Assembly (NCBI GenBank): GCA_965217605.1
Contig: CBDCJB010000011.1
Coordinates: 37,040 to 101,039, forward strand
Reading direction: 5' to 3'
DNA length: 64,000 bases
Source: JAYYZW01 sp965217605
GTDB lineage: Bacteria > Pseudomonadota > Gammaproteobacteria > Ga0077536
Shown: one piece after another, positions 17,776-27,396 of the stretch
Layout: every line of letters starts with the position of its first letter
Position numbering within the stretch: the first letter of the stretch is position 1
Position numbers and translations under genes: made by a program
Notes under the pieces: model-generated
What the model was told of the DNA's origin: nothing
The model's database searches: none
Seen by the model: the letters and a program-made list of their open reading frames with translations, nothing else

Positions 17776-19668
17776 ATGACCGAAAGGCCGTTTCGCCCCA
17801 TGCTTCGCGTACTTTCATACACCGCACTGGCGCTCGTGGTGGGCGTGGTGGGGTACAGCTATTTCAAGATCGATCGGGAGATCGCCGATCATGAAACCGC
17901 CGAGGACGAAGCCGATCTTTCGGACCTTGAAGCGCTTACCGATGCAGAGCTGCTGACACTCGCCGAGTCGATCGTCAACCGTTGGGATCACACGGGTGCG
18001 ACGAATGGCGAATCCTGGGAACTCGACAAGGCGCGCAACTATGTCGACCGCGTACTCGAGCACGCGCCCCGGCACCCGCTTGCACAGCTTATCGATGCTC
18101 GCCTGATCTACCGCACGAAACACAAATCAACCGACGCCAAAACTCTTGCGATGGAGAAGTTAAGCGGTATCGAAGTGGATCATACAATCGCTGGAAAGGC
18201 CGAGACCTTCGCCGCACAGTTACTGCTCGACCAACGTGGCGACCGTGAGGACGTCATGCGCCAGCTGGAGGGCGCTATAGCCCTCGATCCGTCGAACCCC
18301 TGGCCCCTCTTCTACATGGGGGATGTAGAACTACGCAGCGGCGCCATCCGAGCTGCGGCCGTGCATCTCGACGCCATCGTCGAGAACGAGTTCTGGGCTG
18401 ATCACCCGGCTTATTTCCACGCCTTGGAACGGCTGATCGCGATGGGAAAATTCTTATGCGAGACCGCAGAAAGCCCCGCTGGAAACCGCGATCAGAGTAC
18501 GCCCGACGCGGCAAAAAGAATCCCCTATCTTGCAAAGCTCCGTGCTTATGCCGATGCGCTGCGGGCGGATGATTCGATTTCTCAACACCACAATGATTAT
18601 GTTTTCAAACGGGTATCGGTCGCGAACAGCGCTACGATCGACAATAACAATCGCTGCCGGGCACTCAGGGCGGCTGCGACGCCTTCAGCAACGCCAAAGG
18701 ATGCGGGAAGTCCGCGGCAAGCGATCAAAGATCATGTCCAGGCCCTGTTCCGTGCGGGCGATTTCGAAGCCATTAACGCGCTCGATTCGGACTATCGCGC
18801 ATCGGAGAGCCGATTGCCGGACGGTCTCTGGAAGCTATCGATGCTCTATGACAGTTTCAAAAACGAGCGCGACGTTGCGAATGAAATCGATCTCGCTCGC
18901 AAGCTCAATCCTATCGAGCAATGGATAGCGCGCACGCCGAACCATGCTGCGCCGTACTTGGTGAAAGTCGAGATACTCATGCTTTATGCATGGTTCGTCC
19001 GCGGCACGGGTAACGTCGCTTCGGTGTCCGACTGGCAGTGGGAGCAGTTTCATCAGCGCATCGCCGAGGCGCGCGAGACGCTGGAATCTTCAGCGAAGAT
19101 CGCATCCGGACACCCGCAATGGTTTTACAAAATGGAGACGATAGCCATCGCGCAGGGATGGCCGGCTGCGGAATTCGATGCGCTCTATGGCGCTGCCGTT
19201 GATGCGTCAACCGACTATTATCCGATTCATTTTGCGGGGGCGACGTACTACCAACCGCGTTGGCACGGTACGGCTGCGGATTTCCAGAAGTTCGTGCGAA
19301 ACGCGGTCGAGCTATCGCAAGAGCAGGAAGGTATGACGCTCTATACTCGAATCTTCTGGTCGGTGTCGGCCGCCTTCGGCGGAAAGATCTTCACTGGCGG
19401 CAACGCCGAATGGCCAATCATGCGACAGGGGTTCGAAGACATTGTGAAGGCGTATCCGGAATCCGTTTGGAATCTGAACGCTTACGCCTATTTCGCATGC
19501 ATTGCCGAAGACTGGACGACGGTTCGCGAGCTCACGCCCAAGCTGGGCGAGAAGCCCGAAATGAGAATCTGGAAGTCGTTGAGCTTTTCACATCGTTGTC
19601 TGACGACGGCAAAGACTCAAGCTGCGAGCGGCGCCAAGGCAGCTACACTCCGGGCCGGCCCGCCCTGA
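17776..19668 (+). CDS. Membrane-anchored TPR/DUF4034-like protein
   Basis: The product of about 630 residues has one N-terminal signal anchor ('VLSYTALALVVGVVGYSYF') and an otherwise extracytoplasmic body. TPR-like helices appear near 95-190 ('AIALDPSNPWPLFYMGDVEL'). The second half carries a DUF4034-like pattern: 'LFRAGDFEAINALDSDYRAS', 'DGLWKLSMLYDSF', 'WIARTPNHAAPYLVKVEILM'. I placed the start at ATG 17776; upstream codons have no clear initiation signal and 17800 is an alternative. Nothing in the sequence reveals its function. It stands alone between the repeat cluster and the IS element. Confidence 0.65.
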   Translation: MTERPFRPMLRVLSYTALALVVGVVGYSYFKIDREIADHETAEDEADLSDLEALTDAELLTLAESIVNRWDHTGATNGESWELDKARNYVDRVLEHAPRHPLAQLIDARLIYRTKHKSTDAKTLAMEKLSGIEVDHTIAGKAETFAAQLLLDQRGDREDVMRQLEGAIALDPSNPWPLFYMGDVELRSGAIRAAAVHLDAIVENEFWADHPAYFHALERLIAMGKFLCETAESPAGNRDQSTPDAAKRIPYLAKLRAYADALRADDSISQHHNDYVFKRVSVANSATIDNNNRCRALRAAATPSATPKDAGSPRQAIKDHVQALFRAGDFEAINALDSDYRASESRLPDGLWKLSMLYDSFKNERDVANEIDLARKLNPIEQWIARTPNHAAPYLVKVEILMLYAWFVRGTGNVASVSDWQWEQFHQRIAEARETLESSAKIASGHPQWFYKMETIAIAQGWPAAEFDALYGAAVDASTDYYPIHFAGATYYQPRWHGTAADFQKFVRNAVELSQEQEGMTLYTRIFWSVSAAFGGKIFTGGNAEWPIMRQGFEDIVKAYPESVWNLNAYAYFACIAEDWTTVRELTPKLGEKPEMRIWKSLSFSHRCLTTAKTQAASGAKAATLRAGPP

Positions 19669-19722
19669 CAGGGGACATCCCGGCTACTTACTTGCCCTTA
19701 CGCGAAAAAGCGGCTTCGCAAT

Positions 19723-19754
19723 AAAGGGGACAGATTCGCGAAATCAATCTATCC
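19723..19754. repeat. REP-type palindrome split by the IS element
   Basis: AAAGGGGACAGATT (19723-19736) would pair with AATCTATCCCCTTT, which begins at 19746 and continues past the IS at 21105-21118, leaving a 9-base loop and one mismatch. Removing the IS and one 9-bp duplication restores an uninterrupted hairpin of about 37 bases. AAAGGGGACAGATT is a common REP-like sequence in proteobacteria. Confidence 0.8.
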
Positions 19755-21104
19755 CTGAAGGATCCCCACGAAACTAGGCCTCAGTCAAGGGGGTTAAGGT
19801 AATTTGCTGTAAGGCAGTCATGGACTGTTCGATGTCGGTTATTGTCAACGTCAGGGTTTTCGTGCGAAAACTTTGTAAGCCCAAAAAGAAGGCGAGAGCA
19901 CGGGTCGATGCCGGGTCGTGTTGGCCTGGTAATGTCGCTGAAGGCCGAAACGTTGCATCGTATGGCCGACCAACCAAGCAACCAACGTTGCCAAGGTACC
20001 GATCAGAACAAGGATTGAAAGCCGTTGTGCACTGTTTGAACGTACGCTGCGGAAATAGAGTCCTAACCGGGCATTCTTCATATCACGGAAACTCTCTTCA
20101 ATCTGCATACGCAATTGATAACACCGCATCACCTGTTTGGCCGCCCGCGCGCCCAAAGAGGTGACCAATACCCACGGTTCGCGCTGGCGTCGTTCGTTCG
20201 CCAGGCTGCGACCACCGCGTGCACGCGTGCCGCGGCAGGTCAAAAGTTGACGGCCCCGCTTATTGTTCTTTACCAGATAGAGGTCACAGGCCAACGGGTG
20301 CTTTTGGGTCAGTTCGACGCTCCCGATATGCCGTAGACGTGAGGTGGCCGTCACATGCAATGTTCGGCACGGTTGCCAACTGCCCTCGTTGTCCAACCGA
20401 TAATGGGTGCGTCCGCGCACGCGACCGACCCAGTCCCAACCCATCCGTTCGACCTGTTTAAACCAAGGGGTGCGGAAACCTGCATCTGTCACTAAGATCG
20501 GGCAACACCCCGGCGGCAAGATGTCCCGTAAGTGGGCCAGAAAGCGCCTCCTCACCTGTCGGTTGTCGTACACCGACAGCGGATGCACTTCTTCGTAAAG
20601 TGTCAGGGCACGGCCTCCCACCGGAACTGCCGCACGTAATAACTGCCACGACCGGTCTTCGCGCATATCCGACCAATCCAAAATAATCACCGGACGCCGC
20701 GCTTGGCCAAGCACCACCGTCGCTATCGTCTTATAAAGTGCATGTCGCTCTGACTGAAGATGACGATTACCGACTAACCGGTCGACTCGCTTGATGTTGT
20801 TTGACCCGAGCATCTGATTCCAGCGCGCGGCCAAGACCCGATAAGCTCATCTGTCGACCGACTAACAGCGCTCCAACGCTCGCCATCAAGGCCTTGAGTC
20901 TAACCGCGTGGACCTGTGGACAAGCTTGCCTGATTATTCTGTGTAACAATCTCAGTGCATGCATGGCGTTCTCCCGTGACCAATTTGGTTTCGTCACCGT
21001 TATTGATCACCGAACGTCATGCATGTTCCCTAAACGTCGTTAGTTTTTTTCCTAAATTATTATTTTCCTTCTCGTTTCTCTCTGTTTTCGTGGGGAGCCT
21101 TCAG
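19755..21104 (-). mobile_element. IS10-type (IS4 family) insertion sequence, complete but with broken transposase
   Basis: The left end is CTGAAGGATCCCCACGAAA (from 19755). The right end, read inward from 21104 on the minus strand, is CTGAAGGCTCCCCACGAAA: one mismatch in 19 bases. The element is 1,350 bp, close to IS10 (1,329 bp). A 9-bp target duplication AATCTATCC flanks it at 19746-19754 and 21105-21113; nine bases is the IS10 value. The target is one arm of a REP-type hairpin. The single transposase gene is frameshifted twice, so the copy cannot move by itself. Confidence 0.92.
19774..20964 (-). pseudogene. IS10-type transposase with two frameshifts
   Basis: The N-terminal part begins at the ATG at 20964 (ribosome site GGGAG six bases upstream). 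It runs to 'SLSGLGRALESDARVK', then shifts frame near 20796-20801, where two bases appear to be missing. The main part ('NNIKRVDRLVGNRHLQSER' to 'RHRPVLSPSF') contains the DDE residues in 'IILDWSDMR', 'LVTDAGFRTPW' and 'YQLRMQIEESFRDMK'. A second shift at an A5 run (19883-19887 on the plus strand) moves to 'FFLGLQSFRTKTLTLTITD', the proper C-terminus. Restored length is about 397 residues, as expected for IS10 transposase (402). Confidence 0.88.
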
Positions 21105-21113
21105 AATCTATCC
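21105..21113. repeat. Right copy of the 9-bp target site duplication
   Basis: AATCTATCC immediately follows the right inverted repeat of the IS. It is identical to 19746-19754 just before the left inverted repeat. Confidence 0.92.
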
Positions 21114-21229
21114 CCTTTGCACGCGCGCCGGTACCCGGTTTATGAGAGCCCGGCCTTGCGATGCGATAGGCGAAGCGGGGGGCGTCCTCCTACGTTATAC
21201 TTAACCCGCCAACAAAGTCGCCAAATTTC

Positions 21230-21265
21230 CAGCTATTTTTTATGTTCTTATGTACTAAATAGCTG
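21230..21265. promoter_or_regulatory. Inverted repeat in AT-rich promoter region of the Fic gene
   Basis: CAGCTATTT (21230-21238) and AAATAGCTG (21257-21265) are perfect inverted 9-mers separated by 18 bases. They end 14 bases before the Fic start codon, in a strikingly AT-rich stretch. The Fic protein has a C-terminal winged-helix-like domain, so autoregulation through this site is a reasonable inference. Confidence 0.5.
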
Positions 21266-21279
21266 TTATTATTATATTT

Positions 21280-22530
21280 ATGTATGATACTAAATCCGAC
21301 ATGGAAGCCGCCAAATTTAGGGCCAGGGCCGCACCAGGAGAGGACCGGGGCGAAAGCACAGGGCTAATGGAGGCCCTTGTCCTGTCGGGGGGCTCGCGGC
21401 ACCGCCCAGCACTGAACGATCTGGCGATCGGGCTCGCAACGGCATCTGCGGGATTTCGTCGCAGCTTGCCTGGCGGGGTGGTCACGGCGCTGGCCGATTT
21501 GGTCCGTGCGATGAACTGCTATTACAGCAACCTGATCGAGGGGCACGACACTCACCCCGTCGATATTGAGCGCGCCCTTAAGAAGGACTACAGCACTGAT
21601 CCTGAAAAGCGCAACCTCCAGTTCGAGGCCGAGGCACATGTCTCGGTCCAGAAATGGATTGACGAGGGTGGAATGAAAGGACCGGTGACGACGGCGGAAG
21701 CCATCCTAGAGATTCACCGCCGCCTTTACGAATTGCTGCCGGAAAACCTGCTGTTCGTGGAGCATCCGACGACCAAAGAGAAGCTGCCCGTCCTACCCGG
21801 GAAGCTCCGGCAATATGATGTTGAGGTCGGCCGGCATATTCCAATCAGTCCGGGGGCGGTGCCCCGTTTCCTCGCACGGTTCGAAGAGGTTTACAGCGCC
21901 CTCGGCGCGTCGGAGACAATTCTCGCTTCTGCCGCCGCGCACCATCGCTTCGCCTGGATACACCCGTTCCTCGACGGCAACGGACGCGTCATCCGGCTGA
22001 TGTCCTACGCAACGTTACTGCAAACGCTCGATACCGGGGGCGTCTGGTCAATTTCCCGTGGTCTTGCAAGAAACGTTGATGCGTACAAGCAGCATCTTGC
22101 AAATTGCGATCTGCCGCGCCGTAGCGATCTTGATGGCAGGGGTAATCTCAGCGAGGAAGCGCTGGCGGAGTTCACCCGCTTTTTCCTTGAGACGTGCCTC
22201 GACCAGGTGAATTTTATGGAGGACCTCGTCCGGCCGGACAAGCTGCGCGCGCGCATCAGTCTGTGGATTGATGAAGAGATCAAACTCGGCAGCCTGCATG
22301 AAAAATCCGGCCTAATTCTCGACGCCATCCTCTATCGTGGCGAACTTCCCCGCAGCGAGGTCGCAGAATTACTAGGTGTGAGCGCACGTACCGCGAGCCG
22401 CATCGTGTCCGGTCTCGTAGGCCACGGCGTCGTAACATCAGAATCATCTAAAGCGCCACTACACATTACGTTTCCCGCCAAACTGGCCCCGCGCTGGATG
22501 CCGGGCCTGTTCCCTGAACAACGAAGGTAA
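21280..22530 (+). CDS. Fic-family AMP-transferase with C-terminal helix-turn-helix
   Basis: The 416-residue protein has the Fic active site HPFLDGNGR at 228-236, with catalytic His228 and phosphate-binding DGNGR. An N-terminal inhibitory helix of the (S/T)xxxE(G/N) type is visible at 83-88 (SNLIEG), marking a self-inhibited class II Fic enzyme. The C-terminal 80 residues ('RSEVAELLGVSARTASRIVSGLVGHGVV') form a winged-helix DNA-binding domain. Fic enzymes transfer AMP from ATP to protein hydroxyls; targets vary. The gene is preceded by an AT-rich promoter and an inverted repeat and followed by a REP cluster, in a region of transferred genes. No separate antitoxin gene is seen, in line with in-cis inhibition. 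Confidence 0.9.
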   Translation: MYDTKSDMEAAKFRARAAPGEDRGESTGLMEALVLSGGSRHRPALNDLAIGLATASAGFRRSLPGGVVTALADLVRAMNCYYSNLIEGHDTHPVDIERALKKDYSTDPEKRNLQFEAEAHVSVQKWIDEGGMKGPVTTAEAILEIHRRLYELLPENLLFVEHPTTKEKLPVLPGKLRQYDVEVGRHIPISPGAVPRFLARFEEVYSALGASETILASAAAHHRFAWIHPFLDGNGRVIRLMSYATLLQTLDTGGVWSISRGLARNVDAYKQHLANCDLPRRSDLDGRGNLSEEALAEFTRFFLETCLDQVNFMEDLVRPDKLRARISLWIDEEIKLGSLHEKSGLILDAILYRGELPRSEVAELLGVSARTASRIVSGLVGHGVVTSESSKAPLHITFPAKLAPRWMPGLFPEQRR

Positions 22531-22595
22531 GGTTGCGCCCGATTCCTTAGTTTCGCGTTCAACACGGCGTTGTAATCGTCGTCGGTAATGCTGCA

Positions 22596-22720
22596 GCGGA
22601 TAAGGGGTCGGTGTAGTTTAATTCTGAAACCAGCGGATAAGGGGTCGGTGTAGTTTAATTCGGGTTGAAAACTACACCGACCCCTTATCCTTAAATTATC
22701 CTTCACCGACCCCTTATCCT
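22596..22720. repeat. Second repeat cluster, GATAAGGGGTCGGTGTAGTT family
   Basis: Two direct copies of GCGGATAAGGGGTCGGTG... (22596-22624, 22633-22661) are followed by inverted copies at 22670-22690 and 22704-22719. It shares the central GGTTGAAAACTACACCGACC with the cluster at 17.5 kb but has GATAA in place of GAAAA. It interrupts the FAD-oxidoreductase remnant. Confidence 0.85.
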
Positions 22721-22721
22721 T

Positions 22722-22964
22722 AAACCAATCCTTGATATTGTGAAACACGTCGGCGGCAAACAGCGTAATTCGGGTATTGATGTCACAGCCGAATTGGGTT
22801 CGAATCGCGGCCGCCGAAAGCGCCGTCGACGATTTCTGATAGCTCGGGTCGCGCTCGATAACCAAAACCCGGCCACCGAAACCCTGTTGTTTCAAAAAAT
22901 ACGCGGTGCAGCTGCCCATGATCGCACCGCCGACGATCACCACCGTGCCGGCCTTACCCGACAT
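22722..22964 (-). pseudogene. N-terminal fragment of an FAD-dependent oxidoreductase (DAO family)
   Basis: The first 80 codons encode a Rossmann dinucleotide-binding start ('VVIVGGAIMGSCTAYFLKQQ', acidic end of strand two at 'VLVIERD') and 'SSTALSAAAIRTQFG'. This is typical of DAO-type FAD oxidoreductases, which are normally near 400 residues. The frame then runs into the GGGGTCGGTG repeat cluster and loses family similarity. The gene was therefore truncated at or by the repeat cluster; the rest is absent from the window. Confidence 0.75.
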
Positions 22965-23103
22965 CGATTTTACGTCGTTGTTTAACTGCGAGCGGATCTC
23001 GCTCTGACATAATTAGAGAGCCATTGTTCGCGCTATACTCGGACGCATTAGTTTGGACGCACTCTTGATTATGCCTATCAAACGACGCAATGGTCGCACG
23101 GTG

Positions 23104-24897
23104 ATGCGACGCAAGATGACTATCGCTGTAGCCACACTGATTTTCAGCGCAGTCGCATGCGCAGATCGATTGATTTATGAAGATCAGATCGGAGGTTGGA
23201 TATTCTCCTATCCGACTGAACTGGCCGTATCGTCCGACGAAAAGCTGGCTACCTTCGGACGGGGGCCTTGGTTCGGCATGGTCGACTTCGCGACAGGCCG
23301 ATTATTGGACGGCATTCCCGAGGGCGCTCAATTTGCGGCATTCGTCGGATCGAAGGATACCGTCGCCTTTGATACAGGCGACGGTTGGCAAACGGATATG
23401 CCTGGCGCCGCGGCCATCGAGTCGCTACCCAGCAACATCATACAGCGTTGGGACGAACGCGGAACGCAGGTTGCGTTCTTCATTGCCGGTCATTACTTCC
23501 TACGCCACACCGGCTGGAATCACCTATATGCGGGTACGCCGGGAGCACTCAAGACGATCGAGCTAAATGGCCGCATCGTGGCGGTTGAATGGCTTTCGGA
23601 TCGCACACTTGCGGTCGTACTTCACGATTTCAACACTGGATTGGGATCGCTTGTTGAGGTTGATGTTCCGCTGGGACGGGTTACCCCGCTTCTAGCCGAA
23701 CTTGATGCCGCTGCGAATTCGACTTCAATCGGCGTCGATAAGTCTAGCGGGCTCATTTATCTAAGCCTCGCGAGCGATGGACAACCAGCGGTCGAAGCGC
23801 GGCACGCACCCAATCCTCCCGGCAGGGACCTTGATATTTACGTGTTCAACCGCTCGAACCGTTCGCTTAAGAGAGTCGTCGATTCACCGTTCGACGATTT
23901 TTCTCCCGTCGTCGTAGGCACATCTTTGTATTGGACCCGTAGTGCTCTCGAGAACGATATTGTAGTTGTACCCTTCGACGGTGGACGCGCACGGCTGGTC
24001 GCTGAGAACGGATCGTTGCCGTACTGGTCACCGGATGGAAAACGCATTGCCTACACGATTGGCGATAATCGAGTGATCGACAGCGCCATGTTATACGACG
24101 TTGCCGCGGTGAAGGTTGATACTGAGGCGAGAGTCCTCGCGCCACCTGAGATGCTGATCGTCGGCAACCACGAAGACTTTACGCCTGCGTGGTCGCCTGA
24201 CGGCCGATGGATGCTGTATCACACGCACCGCTGCGACCATCCGGTGCCACATTACCTCCATGGCTGGGGGGAAATTTGTCGAGACGGTCTCGGCTTACTG
24301 CGCGAAGGCGCTGGCATTGAGGAAGAGATCCACGTGACTCCGCCAACCCTGTGGGAGGTTGGTCTCGCAGATTGGGCGCCTGACAGTCGGCGTTTTGTTC
24401 TATCGTCTTGGCGGCAGGGTGGTGCGGCGTTCGTTTGCGAATTAGTCATCATAACGATCGATCCGGAGACGGGCGCTAGAAAGAATGTCGAATGGATCGG
24501 GACGCCTGGAGACATCGAGAATGCACGCATGCAATATTGGTCGCCCGTAGCGGACATCATCGCGGTTGAAGATTGGGGGCTAGGCGATCGGCATCGGATA
24601 TTTCTACTCGATTTAGAAAGCCGGGAGACGCGTAAAATAGCGGAATTCAACAGCTCGACCTTTTCGGGTCTAGATTGGTCCCCAGACGGCCGCACTATCG
24701 TGTTCGCGGGCCGTGTCGATGGTCGATTTCAGCTCTTTCGGGTGTCGGCCTCCGGCGGGAAGGTCGAGAGGCTTACGCATTCAATGCGAGGTAATCTTTT
24801 AATGCCGCAAGTCTCCCCGGACGGCCGTTGGATAGCTGCAGCCCGGGCTACGACAACTCGGCAGCTATGGTACCGAGATCTGACATTGCCAAATTGA
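23104..24897 (+). CDS. Secreted beta-propeller protein (TolB/PD40-like repeats)
   Basis: From ATG 23104 the product is about 597 residues with a signal peptide ('MTIAVATLIFSAVACADR'). Several PD40 blades follow: 'LPYWSPDGKRIAYT', 'TPAWSPDGRWMLYHT', 'LADWAPDSRRFVLSS', 'GLDWSPDGRTIVFAG', 'MPQVSPDGRWIAAAR'. Such propellers are usually periplasmic protein- or peptide-binding modules related to TolB or the N-terminal half of prolyl oligopeptidases; no peptidase domain follows here. Alternative in-frame starts lie at 23053 and 23071. It is a single gene between the oxidoreductase remnant and the tRNA. No specific function can be assigned. Confidence 0.75.
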   Translation: MRRKMTIAVATLIFSAVACADRLIYEDQIGGWIFSYPTELAVSSDEKLATFGRGPWFGMVDFATGRLLDGIPEGAQFAAFVGSKDTVAFDTGDGWQTDMPGAAAIESLPSNIIQRWDERGTQVAFFIAGHYFLRHTGWNHLYAGTPGALKTIELNGRIVAVEWLSDRTLAVVLHDFNTGLGSLVEVDVPLGRVTPLLAELDAAANSTSIGVDKSSGLIYLSLASDGQPAVEARHAPNPPGRDLDIYVFNRSNRSLKRVVDSPFDDFSPVVVGTSLYWTRSALENDIVVVPFDGGRARLVAENGSLPYWSPDGKRIAYTIGDNRVIDSAMLYDVAAVKVDTEARVLAPPEMLIVGNHEDFTPAWSPDGRWMLYHTHRCDHPVPHYLHGWGEICRDGLGLLREGAGIEEEIHVTPPTLWEVGLADWAPDSRRFVLSSWRQGGAAFVCELVIITIDPETGARKNVEWIGTPGDIENARMQYWSPVADIIAVEDWGLGDRHRIFLLDLESRETRKIAEFNSSTFSGLDWSPDGRTIVFAGRVDGRFQLFRVSASGGKVERLTHSMRGNLLMPQVSPDGRWIAAARATTTRQLWYRDLTLPN

Positions 24898-25064
24898 CCT
24901 GCCCGTAAAAACTGGTCCGGTTTTCTGATAGCAGCTCAAAGCATGTATGTGTAGAAATCCTTCGACGTCCGTCCACAGCCATTTGAACATCGAGATTCCG
25001 CACCAAACGTGATTTGCAAAAGAACTCACGAGGACGTGGAGGGATGTGAGAAGATGCGCCCTAT

Positions 25065-25151
<87 letters not shown>

Positions 25152-25191
25152 AAAGAGGTGCGCAATCTACCGAACCCCCTCAGACGAGTCA

Positions 25192-27396
25192 ATGAGTCCC
25201 CGAGTGCGTCAAGAAAACGAAAAAAACGAAGACGAACATATACATATCGAAGGCCTTCCATCACGCGAAGCGATCCTGCAAACGCTCGAGCAATCCGATT
25301 CGCCCTGCGCGATTCGCACGCTTGCGAAGCGCTTGAATGTCTCCGACAAACCGGCCTTGAACGCGCTCAAACGGCGCTTGCGCGCGATGGCGCGCGATGG
25401 GCAACTGGTGCGTACGCGCGGTGCGCGTTTCGGTTTGGCGGACCGCATGGACCTCATCGCCGGACGCGTGCTCGCCCATCCCGACGGCTTTGCGTTCGTA
25501 CGTCCCGAGGCGGGTGGTCAGGATGTGTACCTCGCACACCGGGAAGCGCGGCGCGCATTGCACGGCGATAAAGTGCTGGTCCGCGTGGCGGGAATGGATC
25601 GACGCGGCCGCCCCTACGGCAATCTCGTCGATGTATTGGAACGCGTCAATACGCAGATCGTTGGCCGCTATGTGCACGAACGCGGTATCGGTTTCGTCAC
25701 GCCCGATAACCGTCGGCTCAATCAAGATGTATTGATACCGCAGGGTAGTGCGGGCGAGGCCGGCAACGGTCAGATCGTCGTCGCCGAGATCGAGCAGCAG
25801 CCGGACCATCACGCCCAACCGATCGGCCGGATCGTCGAAGTTCTGGGCGAGCACATGGCGCCCGGCATGGAAATCGAAATCGCGGTGCGCAGCCACGCTT
25901 TGCCGAGCACCTGGCCGGCCTCCGTACTCGGGGAGGCCGAGGGTATCCCCGCAAGCCTTAACGATGAAGACCTTGCCAACCGGCGGGACTTGCGTGAACT
26001 ACCGCTGGTCACGATCGACGGCGCGGACGCGCGCGACTTTGACGACGCGGTCTACGCGCGCGCAACGCCGAAGGGCTACGCGCTCTATGTTGCGATCGCC
26101 GATGTCGCCCATTACGTGCGGCCTGGCACGGCGCTTGACCGCGAAGCCTTGCAGCGTGGTACCTCGGTTTATTTTCCAGATCGCGTCATTCCGATGCTGC
26201 CCGAGGCGCTGTCCAACGGGATCTGCTCGCTGAATCCCGAAGTCGATCGCCCTGCGATGGTATGCGAGCTCAATATCAGTAAGGCGGGTGACGTGCGTCG
26301 CGCGACCTTCTACGCGGCGGTCATTCGCTCACATGCGCGCCTCGTCTACGAGGAGGTCGACCGGTGGCTGAAGGGTGCGCGCCGCAAACCGCCTGCCGGC
26401 AATGCGGCTGTCGCCGAGAACTTGTCCTGCCTCGAAGCGCTTTACCACTGCCTGCGTAAACAACGCGAAGCACGCGGCGCGCTCGACATCGACACGATCG
26501 AGCCGCGGTTTAAATATGATCGCAATGGCAAAATCGAAACGATCGAAGCAACACAACGGGTCGATGCCCATCGCTTGATCGAAGAATGCATGATCGCGGC
26601 CAATGTCGCGGCTGCAAGATTTTTGGACCGCCACAAACGGCCGGCGCTTTATCGGATCCACGACGCGCCGGACGCCGAGAAGGTGGAAGAACTTGGACAA
26701 TTTTTGCGCGCACTCGGCATGCGTTTTGCCAAGACCAAGGATCCGGCTCCTAAAGCCTTCGCGCGCGTGCTGAACGCCGCGGCCAAGCGCCCGGACAAAC
26801 GCTTGATCGACACCGTGGTACTGCGCAGCATGAAACTCGCGGTCTACAGCGAAGACAATGCCGGACACTTCGGTCTCGCGCTGCCCGCCTACGCGCATTT
26901 CACCTCACCGATTCGCCGCTATCCCGATCTCGTCGTGCACCGGGCCATCAAGGCCGCGCTCGATAAGGCATCTATCGAGGCCGGTGCGCAGGAGCATATG
27001 GCGGCGCTGGGCAGTCAATGCTCGATGCTCGAGCGGCGCGCGGACGAGGCGACGCGTGACGCCATTGCGTGGCTCAAATGCGAATACATGCTGGATAAGA
27101 TCGGTGAGCGTTTTTCCGGCATCGTCGCGGGCGTCGCCGAATTCGGTGTATTCGTCGAGCTCGACCAGATCTTCGTGGAAGGCCTGATCCATGTCACAGC
27201 GCTACCGCCCGACTATTATCACTACGACGCCGTCCATCACACCTTGACCGGCCGCGCGAGCGGCCGTGAGTTTCGCATCGGAATACAGCTCGACGTAACC
27301 GTTGCACGCGTCGATCTCGATGAACGTAAGATCGACTTCACCTTGGTCGGACGTGAAACGACACGGCGCAAGCGGCATGGCAAGCGGCATCGGTGA
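25192..27396 (+). CDS. rnr: Ribonuclease R
   Basis: The 734-residue protein has the RNase R order. An N-terminal winged helix comes first ('REAILQTLEQSDSPCAIRTLAKRL'), then two cold-shock domains. The RNB catalytic domain has 'LVTIDGADARDFDDAVYA' with the metal-binding aspartates, 'HYVRPGTALDREALQRGTSVYFP' and 'HFTSPIRRYPDLVVHR'. A C-terminal S1 domain ('RFSGIVAGVAEFGVFVEL') and a short basic tail complete it. RNase R degrades structured RNA 3' to 5' and takes part in rRNA quality control. It precedes rlmB with a TGATG stop/start overlap, a common gammaproteobacterial pair. Confidence 0.97.
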   Translation: MSPRVRQENEKNEDEHIHIEGLPSREAILQTLEQSDSPCAIRTLAKRLNVSDKPALNALKRRLRAMARDGQLVRTRGARFGLADRMDLIAGRVLAHPDGFAFVRPEAGGQDVYLAHREARRALHGDKVLVRVAGMDRRGRPYGNLVDVLERVNTQIVGRYVHERGIGFVTPDNRRLNQDVLIPQGSAGEAGNGQIVVAEIEQQPDHHAQPIGRIVEVLGEHMAPGMEIEIAVRSHALPSTWPASVLGEAEGIPASLNDEDLANRRDLRELPLVTIDGADARDFDDAVYARATPKGYALYVAIADVAHYVRPGTALDREALQRGTSVYFPDRVIPMLPEALSNGICSLNPEVDRPAMVCELNISKAGDVRRATFYAAVIRSHARLVYEEVDRWLKGARRKPPAGNAAVAENLSCLEALYHCLRKQREARGALDIDTIEPRFKYDRNGKIETIEATQRVDAHRLIEECMIAANVAAARFLDRHKRPALYRIHDAPDAEKVEELGQFLRALGMRFAKTKDPAPKAFARVLNAAAKRPDKRLIDTVVLRSMKLAVYSEDNAGHFGLALPAYAHFTSPIRRYPDLVVHRAIKAALDKASIEAGAQEHMAALGSQCSMLERRADEATRDAIAWLKCEYMLDKIGERFSGIVAGVAEFGVFVELDQIFVEGLIHVTALPPDYYHYDAVHHTLTGRASGREFRIGIQLDVTVARVDLDERKIDFTLVGRETTRRKRHGKRHR

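Noticed and set aside
22540..22600. Further remnant of the FAD oxidoreductase beyond the repeat cluster
   Set aside because: The translation near 'ITDDDYNAVLNAKL' is too short and unlike the family to be supported.
24898..25064. Small gene or terminator between the propeller gene and tRNA-Leu
   Set aside because: No coding pattern, and the only hairpin (AAAAC...GTTTT) is weak.
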